A stretch of 64,000 bases of DNA from G965267335 sp965267335. Lineage in GTDB: Bacteria > Bacteroidota > Bacteroidia > Cytophagales > JAAEPT01. The notes below the pieces were generated by a model. It saw nothing but the letters and a program-made list of their open reading frames with translations. It ran no database searches and was not told the origin of the DNA. The position numbers and the translations under genes were made by a program. The stretch lies in assembly GCA_965267335.1 (NCBI GenBank), contig OZ253953.1, positions 1 to 64,000 on the forward strand. Reading direction: 5' to 3'. Positions 1-9,734 of this stretch are shown here, piece after piece; within the stretch, counting starts at the first letter, position 1; each line of letters opens with the position of its first letter.

Positions 1-198
1 ATCTGTTTATTGAGTAGCATATATTGTTGTAGGTTTGCAAAAATAATAGCGGAAAGGTAAAATCAGTAATTGAATCTGAAAAAACATATTTTTACAACAA
101 CGATTGGAAAACCCAGCATCTGGTACCTATGGAGTGATTTAATTTATGATAGAGCCCGTCATTCCAGAAACCGGTTGTTCGCTATACACTGTAATTCA

Positions 199-1896
199 TC
201 AATCAACAACAAATAACAGGGCTAACTTAATCTCATTATATCCGACCTGACCGTTCATCAGCTCGTACATAGCTTTTTGGCTTACGGTACCGTCTTCCTT
301 CACCTGATTCTGATCAACAAGCTTTTGATATGCTTCTGTCACCTTAATTAATATATCATTCTGGGGTTTGAACCTTTCCAAATCAAAATCAGGGAATTGT
401 TCCTTGATCTTAAGTAAGTGTCCGGTGATTGTAGTAGTGGCCATTCCTCTTGCTTCGGCAATCTCCTCGATAGTTTTTCCTTCTTCTATGTATTCCTTGG
501 TAATTACATAAGTGGACTTTTTGGGTCCAGCCTTCTCCTTTTTACGTTTCTTGTATTTTTCTATTTCCGACTTACTTGTCAGCCCTCCACACTCCTGCAT
601 AAAAGATCTGGCCGCCAATTCAAGGCGAGGAAGGTCCATAATCGATTCCTCCTCTTCTGATAGCTCCTGAAATCTTTTATCTGCCTTATAGGCCAGCGGA
701 TCAACTTCAAGGGCTGTATCATTAAAGCCCGTAAGCTTTAAATTCTTTATCTCTTTCAGCCTTGAAAGTGCTACATAGCCCTGTCCTCTTTCAAAAGTTT
801 TGCTTAGATCAATTTCAGCAGCCTGAAGAGTAACACCTTGACTTTTATGTACTGTAATTGCCCAGGCCAAGCGTAGCGGTATTTGTTCAAAACTGGCTAA
901 AGAACTTCCTTTATCATTATCCATTGACCATTTCTCCGGCTCTGCGACAATATGATTCCCATCGAAGGTAGTCACTTCGGGCAGTCCTTCCTGATTGAAT
1001 CCGGTGACCTTGCCAAGCGTGCCATTGAAATAGCCTGCTTCCAAATTGTTCTTCAAAAACATCACCTTCGCTCCCTCCTTAAGGACCAATCTTTCCTGGG
1101 CAAGAACAGACTTGGTCATTACTTCCAGTAACTTAGGGTTACCCTTCTTTTTTGCTTCAAACACTTTTATACCTCCCTCAAGTGTCTGTAAATGGTCTCG
1201 GTTTTCACGATCAACATCATGATTATGTGTATAAAGTTTTGTTGGCTCCCAGCCCCAATCCATTCGGGTTTTTTCTGCTTCCTTTAATAGCTTCAAACTA
1301 TTCAATGAGACCTTAGAAGCCCTGATTTCATTAAGGATGTCGTTGAGTTCGGAGTCTGTCTGACGGTATTGTTCGGTCAGATAGCAAACAGCAAACCCCG
1401 CCTTAAGCCACGCTTCCGACATAAAAGCAAACTTATCCCTATTTGCTTCACCCGGTCTGCCTACCGGTGGTAATTGAAAAAAATCTCCCGAAACAACTAC
1501 CTGAATCCCACCAAATGGCAATTCATTGCCTTTGAAGAACTGCAAAATCCTGTTCACGATATCCAACTGGTTCTTATGAAGCATGGAAATCTCATCGATC
1601 ACCAGGACTTTTGAAGCTTCCAATTGTTTTTGTAGGTACTTTTTGGTCTTCAGGTTTTGAAGATCTTTTGATGTCAAAGAATCTTTTACACCCATACCTG
1701 ACCAGGCGTGGATGGTCATCCCATTAAGGTGTGTTGCCGCAATACCTGTAGATGCGGTAACCGCCACCGGCACTTTGCGCTCTTTGAGATAACTAATGTA
1801 CTGATTGAGCACATAGGTTTTACCCGTTCCGGCCGAGCCGGTTAGAAACACGTTCTTTCCTGATTTTAATATAGCCAGTGCATGGGTTTGGTCCAT
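199..1896 (-). CDS. Pif1-like superfamily 1 helicase with C-terminal helix-turn-helix region
   Basis: 565-residue ATP-dependent DNA helicase of the Pif1/RecD2 type. Visible motifs are Walker A GSAGTGKT (residues 20-27), motif II VLVIDEISM (97-105), a GDFFQLPPV motif and a late HKSQGVTL motif followed by YVALSRLKE, in the order expected of SF1B helicases. The last ~130 residues (from about 430) are charged and contain a helix-turn-helix-like stretch ending in a segment shared by Bacteroidota Pif1 homologues. Known members unwind G-quadruplexes and R-loops or assist replication and repair; the exact role here is inferred. It starts at ATG 1896, divergent from the gene at 1974, with 77 bp between them. 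The family is clear; the substrate is not. Confidence 0.9.
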   Translation of the reverse strand: MDQTHALAILKSGKNVFLTGSAGTGKTYVLNQYISYLKERKVPVAVTASTGIAATHLNGMTIHAWSGMGVKDSLTSKDLQNLKTKKYLQKQLEASKVLVIDEISMLHKNQLDIVNRILQFFKGNELPFGGIQVVVSGDFFQLPPVGRPGEANRDKFAFMSEAWLKAGFAVCYLTEQYRQTDSELNDILNEIRASKVSLNSLKLLKEAEKTRMDWGWEPTKLYTHNHDVDRENRDHLQTLEGGIKVFEAKKKGNPKLLEVMTKSVLAQERLVLKEGAKVMFLKNNLEAGYFNGTLGKVTGFNQEGLPEVTTFDGNHIVAEPEKWSMDNDKGSSLASFEQIPLRLAWAITVHKSQGVTLQAAEIDLSKTFERGQGYVALSRLKEIKNLKLTGFNDTALEVDPLAYKADKRFQELSEEEESIMDLPRLELAARSFMQECGGLTSKSEIEKYKKRKKEKAGPKKSTYVITKEYIEEGKTIEEIAEARGMATTTITGHLLKIKEQFPDFDLERFKPQNDILIKVTEAYQKLVDQNQVKEDGTVSQKAMYELMNGQVGYNEIKLALLFVVD

Positions 1897-1973
1897 GATG
1901 TGAATTTAGGATTTTAATGCGCTCTGTAAAACTAAAGAAGTAATTCGATTCCTTGGTATATTTACTTTTAGCA

Positions 1974-2336
1974 ATGAAACTCAACTGGAAAACTTCCACC
2001 GCAGCAATATATCTTCTTGCTCAATTGACACTAATCATTGTAGCCAGATTTTCTCCGAACAGATACTTTGTTTGGGCACCCCATGACATCCAGACCAACT
2101 ATCAACTTGAAGTTAAAGATCAACATGGCGACCTCACTCCCGGGCAGCTGTACAAGAGGTATAATATGTCCAATGAAGGTTTCATTGATTTACCATCTCA
2201 CCACATTATCGGTTGGCTCAAAAAATACGAGGAATTAAACCCTAACTCAGGCACAAAGCACATTTCATTCAAGTACTCAATCAATGGTAAAGAGTGGAAA
2301 GAATGGACATATAAACCCGGCTCAAGTGATGATTAG
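1974..2336 (+). CDS. Small membrane-anchored protein paired with an HTTM-like gene
   Basis: 120-residue protein with one hydrophobic N-terminal segment (residues ~8-25) followed by a soluble domain of ~90 residues containing YKRYNMSNEGFIDLPS and a Trp-rich end (EWKEWTYKP). I chose the ATG at 1974 rather than the in-frame TTG at 1953, because the extra seven residues look non-coding. Its stop overlaps the start of the next gene by 8 bp, so the two are probably translated together. I do not recognise the family. The tail resembles periplasmic domains found beside or fused to HTTM/lipase-maturation-factor-type membrane proteins (YSxNGxxWxEW pattern), so a joint function is inferred. Confidence 0.7.
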   Translation: MKLNWKTSTAAIYLLAQLTLIIVARFSPNRYFVWAPHDIQTNYQLEVKDQHGDLTPGQLYKRYNMSNEGFIDLPSHHIIGWLKKYEELNPNSGTKHISFKYSINGKEWKEWTYKPGSSDD

Positions 2337-3366
2337 GCTTCAAACCAAATTATCTGAATCCCCTCTACCGGTAAATGTTGACTTGATTTACAAGCTACTG
2401 GCTTTCAATGTTCTTGGGAATTCTTATCTGTACATTGATGAGTTTAAACTACCCTTCCTGTCATGGATGCAAGATTTCATTGCTCTTCCTCATCTCTCGG
2501 TTGTGCTTACATCCATAGTGATGCTCGGTGTTGCTTTAATTCTAATCACTAACCAGCCCAAATTAGGAACTCTTCTCATTTTTGCTTCCATGCTCGTCAT
2601 TGTATTAGGCTGCATGCCGTGCTATGCCGATAGTAGATTTTATCTGTTCAGCATGTTACTATTGATGACCCTGTATGATAAGAAGTCTGGTCTTCTTTTT
2701 ATCAAACTGCAAGTTATCATTTTATACCTGGGATCTGGCCTCAACAAACTCTTCGACCCTGACTGGCAGTCCGGTCAATACATTCATAACTGGTTGGGAC
2801 ATCAACTTTCCTTTGATGGATATATTAAGGCTGCCGCTCTCTTGCCTGATATGGTATTAGCAAAAATAATTTCGTGGTCAGTAATCACCTGTGAGTTGTT
2901 TATGGCGTTCTGCTTTTCAAGAAAGTCGTTTAATATGATCGGCATCACTCTCGGACTGATCTTCCATACAGGATCAATTTTAGCAGCTAATAGTGTGTTC
3001 GGATCCTTTGTGGCTGGTGCGTTTATTTCTTACCTGGCATTCATAGATTGGCCAAAGAAAATTACTCTTGTTCTGTCTACAGATAAAAAAATTCGAAAGC
3101 TTGCCAGGATAATTAAATGGGTGGACCCTTATCGCATAATGCAATTGGAACAGAACGGAAGTGCCCGAACGCCAATTGTGATAATAAATGAACAACGACA
3201 CAAGGGGTTAAAAGCAGTACGACAAATGCTATTGTATACACCTATGTTCTATTTACTGGTGATTTTATTCGTTTTAGCTCCTGGTTTTGGGTACGATTGG
3301 TTAAAGGCAGCAATGCTTTATCCTGTCATTTTGTTTTTTGTCTTAGTAAGGCCTGGAAAGGGATAA
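2329..3366 (+). CDS. HTTM-like polytopic membrane protein
   Basis: About 345 residues with some eight hydrophobic segments. The stretch LQVIILYLGSGLNKLFDPDW (residues ~125-144) is characteristic of horizontally transferred transmembrane (HTTM) proteins related to vitamin K-dependent gamma-carboxylase and DoxX-like families. Start chosen at ATG 2329, which overlaps the preceding stop by 8 bp; an upstream in-frame ATG at 2284 would add 15 residues read from inside the preceding gene. An N-terminal segment (MIRLQTKLSESPLPVNVDL) precedes the first membrane span, and a soluble loop near residues 245-300 probably faces the cytoplasm. No substrate can be assigned. It forms a two-gene unit with the preceding small protein. 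Confidence 0.75.
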   Translation: MIRLQTKLSESPLPVNVDLIYKLLAFNVLGNSYLYIDEFKLPFLSWMQDFIALPHLSVVLTSIVMLGVALILITNQPKLGTLLIFASMLVIVLGCMPCYADSRFYLFSMLLLMTLYDKKSGLLFIKLQVIILYLGSGLNKLFDPDWQSGQYIHNWLGHQLSFDGYIKAAALLPDMVLAKIISWSVITCELFMAFCFSRKSFNMIGITLGLIFHTGSILAANSVFGSFVAGAFISYLAFIDWPKKITLVLSTDKKIRKLARIIKWVDPYRIMQLEQNGSARTPIVIINEQRHKGLKAVRQMLLYTPMFYLLVILFVLAPGFGYDWLKAAMLYPVILFFVLVRPGKG

Positions 3367-3469
3367 TTTTCAACACATCTATTCCTTGTCGTATCATCAA
3401 TAAATAACACATCCACCATAATTTCCGTATATAGTCCTTACATCTAGTACAACATTAAAAATTACGGGT

Positions 3470-5254
3470 ATGCGGCTGTCAAGAATAATTGCGATAGTTC
3501 TCATACTTTTCATCCCATTTTCCATTTCCGCATTTAATAAAGAGGTTAAAGAGCGCGGGAAGAGGTATGAGAAGTATTTGAAAAAAGGGAATAAAGTTAG
3601 TGCTGCTTCAGAAATGATGCAGATCGCCAATATTTTTTGGAAACACAAACGATTGAATGAAGCAGCGGACAAGTTTGATAAAGCTCTAGAGCTTTATTTA
3701 GACCTTGGTGATCGAACTAATCAGATATTGGTTTACCGAAATCTTTCCCGGCTTTACCTACAGCTGAACAAAAAGAAGCACTCCATTTCCAATAGCACCA
3801 ATGCCCTGGAGATAAGTAGGAAAACAAACAACTTCAGAGAAATAACGAAGGATATTCTCACCACTTCTGATGTATTGATTTATTTCAACAAGAAGAATCA
3901 GGCCATTGAATACCTGGAAGAGGGAGCTTTACTAGCTGAGAAAAAAGGAAATATGGAGCACATTTTGATGTTCTATCAAAAGCTGATACAACTTGCCGAA
4001 TCAACCGGAAAAACCAAGAAACTTTCGGACTATCATGCAAAATACAATGGCTACTACAAAAGGCTTTCCGAAGAGGAAAAATCAAGGCTCACTGAAAATA
4101 TAAACCGGTTAAACCACTCCAATATGATCATTTCAAATGATCTATCCCTGACTCAGCAGGCCCTTGAATTGAAAAAAAGTCAGCTCAGAGAAGTTTCTCT
4201 CATGATGCAACACAAGCAGGACAGCCTTAATATCATAAAACTAAAAGCGCACGAAAAAGAATTGGAGCTTCAGTCACTGAACAAGGATAGGAAACTAAAG
4301 GAACTCCAGATAAAGGAACTTGAATTAGAATCGAAATACAATGAAACGTTTAAGTTAGGTGCAATAATCATTCTCGGCTTGGTAATGGGACTAGCTGGAA
4401 TATTCTGGTATGGAAAAAGACAACAGAGCGCTGCAAAGAAACAAATTCAAAAAGCTCATCATGCTATAACGGAGAGTGTTAACTATGCCACAACTATCCA
4501 GTCAGCGCTATTACCAGAATCGGATAGATTGCAAGCTTACCTTAAAGATCACCTAGTCTTATATAATCCAAGAGATAAGGTAAGTGGTGATTTCTACTGG
4601 ATTTACGATACGAATAAATCGGTTAATGAACAAAATGATTACGCCAATACGGATACGGATAAATTTATGTTGGCGGCTGTAGATTGTACAGGTCACGGAA
4701 TCCCTGGAGCGTTCACCTCCATGATTGGTTACAACCTGCTTACGAATGTGGTAAGCAAAGGAACGCATTCCCCTGAGAAGGTGCTTGCCGAACTGAATGA
4801 AAGCCTTCGGAATACACTAAAACAACAAACCACCAATAACAAAGAAAGTATGGATATGACTTTGTGTCACATCGATCAGAAAAACAAAATCCTGGAATTT
4901 TCCGGGGCAAAAAATTCTCTGATATACATTCAGGATGGAGAGCTGCATCAGATAAAAGGAGATAGATATCACGTTGGTGGAGTTCAACAGAAGGAAGATA
5001 TTCAGTTCAAAAAGCATGAAATTTCTTTCGAAAAACCTACTACCTTCTATATGTTCTCAGATGGATATCAGGACCAATTTGATGAAACAGGCGAAAAAAA
5101 ATTCATGGTCAAACGACTTAAAAATCTGCTTCTATCGGTTCATTCTTTACCGTTTGAAGAACAAAAGTCGATTCTAAACCAAGAGTTGGACAAATGGAAA
5201 GGAAATCAAAAACAAACCGATGATGTGCTGTTAATGGGCTTTAGGCTTTCGTAG
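3470..5254 (+). CDS. TPR-coiled coil-membrane-SpoIIE/PP2C-type serine phosphatase
   Basis: 594-residue sensor phosphatase. Order: signal peptide (1-21), tetratricopeptide-like helices in the periplasm (~25-190), a long Lys/Glu-rich coiled coil (~200-295), one transmembrane segment (~299-318), then a cytoplasmic SpoIIE-type PP2C domain. The phosphatase part shows DKVSGDFYWIYD, AAVDCTGHGIPGAFTSM and FYMFSDGYQDQFD, which supply the acidic residues that bind Mg/Mn. This architecture is very common in Bacteroidota and is thought to act on anti-sigma-factor antagonists (STAS proteins); none is encoded nearby. Start ATG 3470 gives a proper signal sequence. It stands alone, with gaps of ~100 bp before and ~320 bp after. 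Confidence 0.88.
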   Translation: MRLSRIIAIVLILFIPFSISAFNKEVKERGKRYEKYLKKGNKVSAASEMMQIANIFWKHKRLNEAADKFDKALELYLDLGDRTNQILVYRNLSRLYLQLNKKKHSISNSTNALEISRKTNNFREITKDILTTSDVLIYFNKKNQAIEYLEEGALLAEKKGNMEHILMFYQKLIQLAESTGKTKKLSDYHAKYNGYYKRLSEEEKSRLTENINRLNHSNMIISNDLSLTQQALELKKSQLREVSLMMQHKQDSLNIIKLKAHEKELELQSLNKDRKLKELQIKELELESKYNETFKLGAIIILGLVMGLAGIFWYGKRQQSAAKKQIQKAHHAITESVNYATTIQSALLPESDRLQAYLKDHLVLYNPRDKVSGDFYWIYDTNKSVNEQNDYANTDTDKFMLAAVDCTGHGIPGAFTSMIGYNLLTNVVSKGTHSPEKVLAELNESLRNTLKQQTTNNKESMDMTLCHIDQKNKILEFSGAKNSLIYIQDGELHQIKGDRYHVGGVQQKEDIQFKKHEISFEKPTTFYMFSDGYQDQFDETGEKKFMVKRLKNLLLSVHSLPFEEQKSILNQELDKWKGNQKQTDDVLLMGFRLS

Positions 5255-5572
5255 TCATATATTCTGGCCAAACTAGTCGCCTGGAACGGTAATAACATAA
5301 ATCTCATCTGTTTTTGTCGGCATCTGTTAGTTATCCACAATAAAAAACCGTACCTTTACACTATCTATAAAGTTTTATAGATACTTCATTATTTGGTAAG
5401 CATGAGTAACATCATGCAAGTAGTACTGTATTAAGAGTCCCCCCTTTACAAGGTCATACACTTTATCCCTTATTACTTTCCTTTGTTTCTGAAAACCCCT
5501 GTCAGGATAATTATCAGACATTGGCTTTTACTCAACTAGTGATGATCAATATTCAATTAAACAGTTAATACA
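5255..5572. promoter_or_regulatory. Intergenic leader region ahead of the cold-shock gene
   Basis: 318 bp without a gene. A TACCTTTA box at 5351-5358 is one base from the Bacteroidota -7 consensus TAnnTTTG, and lies just before a perfect inverted repeat TATCTATAAA (5362-5371) / TTTATAGATA (5374-5383). If transcription starts here, the cold-shock mRNA has a leader of about 200 nt. Long leaders are typical of cspA-type genes, where they act as temperature-responsive structures; that this one does so is inference. No other structure was recognised. Confidence 0.4.
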
Positions 5573-5764
5573 ATGCAAGAAGGAACAGTTAAATTCTTCA
5601 ACAGTGAAAAAGGCTTTGGCTTTATTAAACCTGATGATCAGGGAGATGACATTTTTGTACACCAAAGTGGTCTTGTAGACGACATCTACGAAAACGACAA
5701 AGTTGAATTCGAGGTTGAGCAAGGCAAAAAAGGACTGAATGCGGTACAGGTTAGAAAAATCTGA
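5573..5764 (+). CDS. Cold-shock protein, CspA family
   Basis: 63-residue single-stranded nucleic-acid-binding protein of the cold-shock-domain family. RNP1 KGFGFI (residues 13-18) and RNP2 DIFVHQS (26-32) are intact, and the length is normal. Such proteins melt RNA secondary structure at low temperature or serve as general RNA chaperones. The gene has a long upstream region and its own hairpin terminator, so it is probably monocistronic. A second protein with a diverged cold-shock domain follows at 5847. Identification is firm; cold induction is inferred. Confidence 0.95.
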   Translation: MQEGTVKFFNSEKGFGFIKPDDQGDDIFVHQSGLVDDIYENDKVEFEVEQGKKGLNAVQVRKI

Positions 5765-5788
5765 TAAAAACATTCACATCACTACATT

Positions 5789-5818
5789 AAGAAAGTGCTT
5801 ATAGCACTTTCTTCTTAC
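5789..5818 (+). terminator. Rho-independent terminator after the cold-shock gene
   Basis: Perfect 10-bp stem AAGAAAGTGC (5789-5798) / GCACTTTCTT (5804-5813) with loop TTATA, 25 bp after the stop codon and followed by pyrimidine-rich sequence including a T6 run at 5822-5827. Confidence 0.75.
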
Positions 5819-5846
5819 AATCTTTTTTATCACCTAACCCCACTAT

Positions 5847-6287
5847 ATGGCACGATCGCAGAACGCATTCAATAAACAACAAAGAGAAAAGAAAAAACTT
5901 CAAAAGAAAAAAGCTAAGCAACAGAAGAAGGAAGAAAGAAGAGCCAATTCACCCGGTGGTGACCTCGACAATATGATGGCATACCTTGATGAAAATGGCA
6001 ACATTATTGACACCCCGCCCGATCAACAGCCAACAAAACCAAACAGAACACCCGGAAAAGAAATAGAGGAGAAAGCTCCCGACCTGGACTCAGAAAGAAG
6101 AGGAAAAGTAGTTTACTTTAGTAGTGACAAGGGCACTGGAACCATACTACAGGACCACTCCAACGAACGATTTAAGGTATTTGATGACGGCCTCAAGGTT
6201 AGAGTACAAGAAGGCGATACAGTGCGATTCAACCTCAAAGAGGAAGAAGACCAACACATAGCTATCAACGTACGTAAGGTTGGTTAA
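5847..6287 (+). CDS. Basic protein with a diverged C-terminal cold-shock-like domain
   Basis: 146 residues. The N-terminal ~35 residues are extremely Lys/Gln/Arg-rich (e.g. QREKKKLQKKKAKQQKKEE), the middle is acidic and Pro-rich, and the C-terminal ~65 residues (from RRGKVVYFSSDKGTGTIL) follow a cold-shock-domain pattern. The aromatic RNP1 residues are replaced: GTGTI stands where GFGFI is usual. Known Bacteroidota proteins with this layout are annotated as cold-shock or DEAD-box-associated proteins. RNA binding through the basic tail is plausible, but the diverged beta-barrel may not bind by stacking. The gene ends exactly where the convergent chitinase gene ends (6287/6288). Confidence 0.75.
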   Translation: MARSQNAFNKQQREKKKLQKKKAKQQKKEERRANSPGGDLDNMMAYLDENGNIIDTPPDQQPTKPNRTPGKEIEEKAPDLDSERRGKVVYFSSDKGTGTILQDHSNERFKVFDDGLKVRVQEGDTVRFNLKEEEDQHIAINVRKVG

Positions 6288-7514
6288 TCAAAACCAATCT
6301 GATAAACTAATGATTTTATTCTGGCTCAGTTCTATTTCTACAACTGAGCCTTTCTTTTGAAACTCCGGTCCTACCTTGAATTTGCTTTTCCTTGTGCTAA
6401 AAAGTTCTTCACTACCAAGTAGAATCCGTATACTTTGAACCCCAATTTTGCCTACTTCAAAATTCACCTCATCTCCTTTTTTTATAATTTTTACATGCCT
6501 GCTCAATCCTGAGACATCCAGATTAATTCCTAGGTCATCCATATGGTTGCCCAGGTGCTCCATAATTACATTGGCTCCACTGAAACAATCTTGCCCCACT
6601 TCCCAAATCATAATTCCGCTTCCTTTTGAAATTCCGAAATCCAACTTCTTTTTCAATGTCTCAATGCTGTTGATATAGATTGGATGTCCCTGTGAAGAGT
6701 ACACAGTATCCTTATTCCATGGCTGCTGCTTAGCATACTTCTCATAAACGTCACAATTTGAAATATTATACATCCAATAGGAGGTCTGTTCCGTTGCCGG
6801 AAACTCTGTTGCATAAAAGGGTACGCCTCCTACGCATTTGGTTGAGTCATATCCTTTTGAAATAAGATAGTTTACATCCTTCACCATCTTTTCATAGGTG
6901 CCATCATCAGGTTTCTCTTTCCAGTTCCAACTGCCCACACCACCATAACTCATAGTCATTATGAAGTCGTAACGTTCCATAGTTTCCGGAGCAAGTAAGT
7001 CTACCCCCCACTGTCCTCCAACACCTAGCGCGGCCGTAAACTCATAGCCTTGAGCATGCAGACTGTCACCTAATTCTTGAGAGAAGACATTGTAGTTTTC
7101 CAGTTCCAGGGCGTAGCCCTCCATATCGTTATCAACCCCATCGAGGTTATACTCCCGTACAAAATTCATGATCTTGTGTACAAATGCAGTCCGGGAGTCT
7201 TGAGTCTTCAATAATTCTTTGTAAACCTTGTGTTTATCTCCCCATGAAAAGTCACCACCCCCACCAATCGAAATCAAAGCACTCACTCCTTTTGATCTGA
7301 CAAAGCTCACAAATACATTGAGGTCTTTTTCAAACATCAAGTTGCCACTATCATCTGGATTGGCAAAAGCTGCACACAAGTGAGTCATATGATCGTAATC
7401 CAAAAAGCGTAGCTTTTCCCAACGGTAGGTTGGTAAGTAGCCGATGACTTTGATTTGAGAAAAAGATAAAGCACTGTTCGTCAGAAAAAGCACCGAAAGT
7501 ATTAATTTTTTCAT
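6288..7514 (-). CDS. Secreted GH18 chitinase-like glycosidase
   Basis: 408 residues with a signal peptide (MKKLILSVLFLTNSALSFSQ). The GH18 barrel runs from IKVIGYLPTYRW to about residue 330. It has SIGGGG in strand 3 and the catalytic motif DGVDNDME (125-132) with E132 as proton donor, later MTMSYGG, and IMIWEVGQD near the barrel end. The last ~75 residues form a beta-rich tail; no T9SS sorting domain is seen, so export may stop in the periplasm. GH18 enzymes cleave beta-1,4-GlcNAc linkages of chitin or related glycans. A second, larger GH18 gene with added binding modules lies at 33309, and a GH3 N-acetylhexosaminidase-like gene at 29824, suggesting chitin use. Confidence 0.9.
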   Translation of the reverse strand: MKKLILSVLFLTNSALSFSQIKVIGYLPTYRWEKLRFLDYDHMTHLCAAFANPDDSGNLMFEKDLNVFVSFVRSKGVSALISIGGGGDFSWGDKHKVYKELLKTQDSRTAFVHKIMNFVREYNLDGVDNDMEGYALELENYNVFSQELGDSLHAQGYEFTAALGVGGQWGVDLLAPETMERYDFIMTMSYGGVGSWNWKEKPDDGTYEKMVKDVNYLISKGYDSTKCVGGVPFYATEFPATEQTSYWMYNISNCDVYEKYAKQQPWNKDTVYSSQGHPIYINSIETLKKKLDFGISKGSGIMIWEVGQDCFSGANVIMEHLGNHMDDLGINLDVSGLSRHVKIIKKGDEVNFEVGKIGVQSIRILLGSEELFSTRKSKFKVGPEFQKKGSVVEIELSQNKIISLSDWF

Positions 7515-7718
7515 ATTCAGAATGTAACGAAAAATCTCTATTCAAAATCCACCAGCACAGAAATAATGGTCGTTTTCTCTCTTTTTATTAGCTGAATTAT
7601 GCTAGCCTAGGTAACACTTGGGTACCAGCAGATTAGGTACTTAGATAATATTCAAGAATTTCATCGTTAGAGAGGAGACCAATTTTTATTCCTGGTATTA
7701 AAAACAAAACGAACAACG

Positions 7719-9734
7719 ATGAGAAATTCCTTTTTTAAGACTGCTCTATGGCCAACTCTTGCTGTTGGAACTATAGGTACCGTATTAGTTCTGCAAAACC
7801 TGCTATCAACAAAAAGTGAAACAAAACCCACCTCGCCAGACTTTGATTCAAAAACGAAACCCGTAAGAACGGAAAAAATCGTTGAGTCGAATACGGTAAA
7901 TTCAACTGAGAACAGCACTCAAATACAGAACAATACCCAACCTATTACCATCAGCCCTTCAATAAAATCAAAGACGGCTGGGACTCAATTGAAGGGCCTT
8001 GCGAATTCACAAAAAAAGAATACCGAAGTCTTTGACCAGCTGGATTATCAGGATATATCCAGTGCTCCAAAACAAAGTTTCAGACTGGATCCGACAAAAA
8101 AGCAAACTGTCACCGGGGAACAAGGCACAATACTTACGTTTGAACCAAACATACTTGCAAAGGTCGATGGCTCTGCTCCAGTTGGCAAAGTCAATCTTAA
8201 TTTAGTCGAAGCCTACGACTGGAAGGATTATATAAAATATGACTTACCCACTATCGCGACTGACCAACCTATTATCAGTGGAGGTGTCATTTTCACTTCA
8301 GCAACAGACGAAGCCGGGAATCAATTAAATATAAAGCCAGGTGAGGAATTTGAAGCATTCTTCCCACTCAAGGACTCTTCTAATATGGATGTAAAAATGC
8401 AGGACTTCTATGGTGTCAGGGATGAAAGTGGTGAACTGAACTGGCTAAACCAGGATGAGTACAGAAAAAAGAAAAATTTACCGGCAGCTATCAAAATTGA
8501 GTTGTCGAAAAGCGACTCCCTCAAAAAAGTATATAAATTCAAGTCCCGTAACGAAAGGAACCTCACTCCGATTGACGTTGAAGACCTCGACTACGACCAG
8601 TTCTTCTGTTCTTCAGACAGGTACGTAAGGAGACAAATACGTATGCTGAATGATGAGAAATATCAGTACACCTATATCGCTACGCTACCGTTTGCTGAGC
8701 GACTTCATGCACTTACCCAATACCCATATTCAAAGAGGGCACTGAAAATTTATCTTTCTAACACCGATAAAAAATTGTGGGAAGTAGACCAAATGGTCGT
8801 TGAGATGTACGAAAAGAAAATTCTCGATCATGAAAAGCCAGTTCATGAAAATAATTACAAATACCTGAAAAGAAAGGGGACAATGGTGGGTTACCGCTGG
8901 ACCAGCATAACTCCAAATACGATTGATCCCGTTGTATTCTTCCGTAAAATGGCTTCTCAACGCTGGGGAAATATGGCCAACCTGAATAAACCAGTTCAAA
9001 TTCTGGGCAGACTTCCTAAGAAATACCAACCTGACTTTAAGGTCAACAAAAACACAAAAAAGTATTTTGCCGTGAACAAATACCTGAAGGAAATATGTGC
9101 TAACAGCAACCTGAGAAATATAGATGTTAAGGAAGTCAAATCATTTATGGTCAATCATAACTCGATTGAGAACTACCTATATACAGTAAAACATCAGCAC
9201 AAGCACAGGCAATTCTACCGTGGAGCACGACTCAGAGGCATACCGAAAACTGAGCAGGAGCTGGAGTATACTATGAATCAGAAAATCCAATCATGGAATG
9301 AACGCAAGGGACGAAAGTACAGAGAACCATTTACAGGTGTGTATTACCGAACAAAGAGAAAAAGACCGGGATTCGCTTTAAAGCTACTATCCCTGGGGCT
9401 CGCAAATTGTGATGGCTACTATAACATACAAACTCCAGTTGCCACTGACATTCAGATAGATCTTCAGGCTGTAAAGGAAAAATTTACCGGACGAGTGTAT
9501 GTGATCATGAATAATAGAAGAACAATGATCAGAGGAAAAAAGACAGAAGGGAACTCCTACAAAATCAAAAGAGTCCCCTTGAATAAATCTTATAAGATTG
9601 TTGCCATTGGTAAGGACGGAGAGGAGAAAGTGTTATCAGTGAAGAAAGCCCGATCAAAACAAAGGGCAAAAGAAGAAATTGAGGCGAAGTATGACGATAG
9701 TGGTCCGGCAAAGTTCCTGGTGGGAAAGTCATAA
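7719..9734 (+). CDS. Large uncharacterised membrane-anchored envelope protein
   Basis: 671 residues. An N-terminal hydrophobic segment (~8-28) is followed by a Ser/Thr/Asn/Lys-rich linker to ~100. Then comes a beta-rich domain with the pattern TGEQGTILTFEPNILAKVDG...GKVNLNLVEAYDWKDYI. This resembles a domain widespread in Bacteroidota surface proteins (GT-x-L/I-x-P-x-N-A-F ... G-x-V-x-V-x-x-x-E-F-x-D), of unknown function. The rest is rich in Lys, Tyr and Arg, and I see no enzymatic motif. The single membrane anchor and lack of a lipobox suggest a periplasm-facing protein held in the inner membrane. It stands alone, 204 bp after the divergent chitinase start. Confidence 0.75.
   Translation: MRNSFFKTALWPTLAVGTIGTVLVLQNLLSTKSETKPTSPDFDSKTKPVRTEKIVESNTVNSTENSTQIQNNTQPITISPSIKSKTAGTQLKGLANSQKKNTEVFDQLDYQDISSAPKQSFRLDPTKKQTVTGEQGTILTFEPNILAKVDGSAPVGKVNLNLVEAYDWKDYIKYDLPTIATDQPIISGGVIFTSATDEAGNQLNIKPGEEFEAFFPLKDSSNMDVKMQDFYGVRDESGELNWLNQDEYRKKKNLPAAIKIELSKSDSLKKVYKFKSRNERNLTPIDVEDLDYDQFFCSSDRYVRRQIRMLNDEKYQYTYIATLPFAERLHALTQYPYSKRALKIYLSNTDKKLWEVDQMVVEMYEKKILDHEKPVHENNYKYLKRKGTMVGYRWTSITPNTIDPVVFFRKMASQRWGNMANLNKPVQILGRLPKKYQPDFKVNKNTKKYFAVNKYLKEICANSNLRNIDVKEVKSFMVNHNSIENYLYTVKHQHKHRQFYRGARLRGIPKTEQELEYTMNQKIQSWNERKGRKYREPFTGVYYRTKRKRPGFALKLLSLGLANCDGYYNIQTPVATDIQIDLQAVKEKFTGRVYVIMNNRRTMIRGKKTEGNSYKIKRVPLNKSYKIVAIGKDGEEKVLSVKKARSKQRAKEEIEAKYDDSGPAKFLVGKS

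Noticed and set aside
30..60. TATTTTTG on the minus strand (complement of 38-45), a -7 promoter match pointing left out of the window
   Set aside because: No -33 partner found and the target gene is outside the window, so it cannot be supported.
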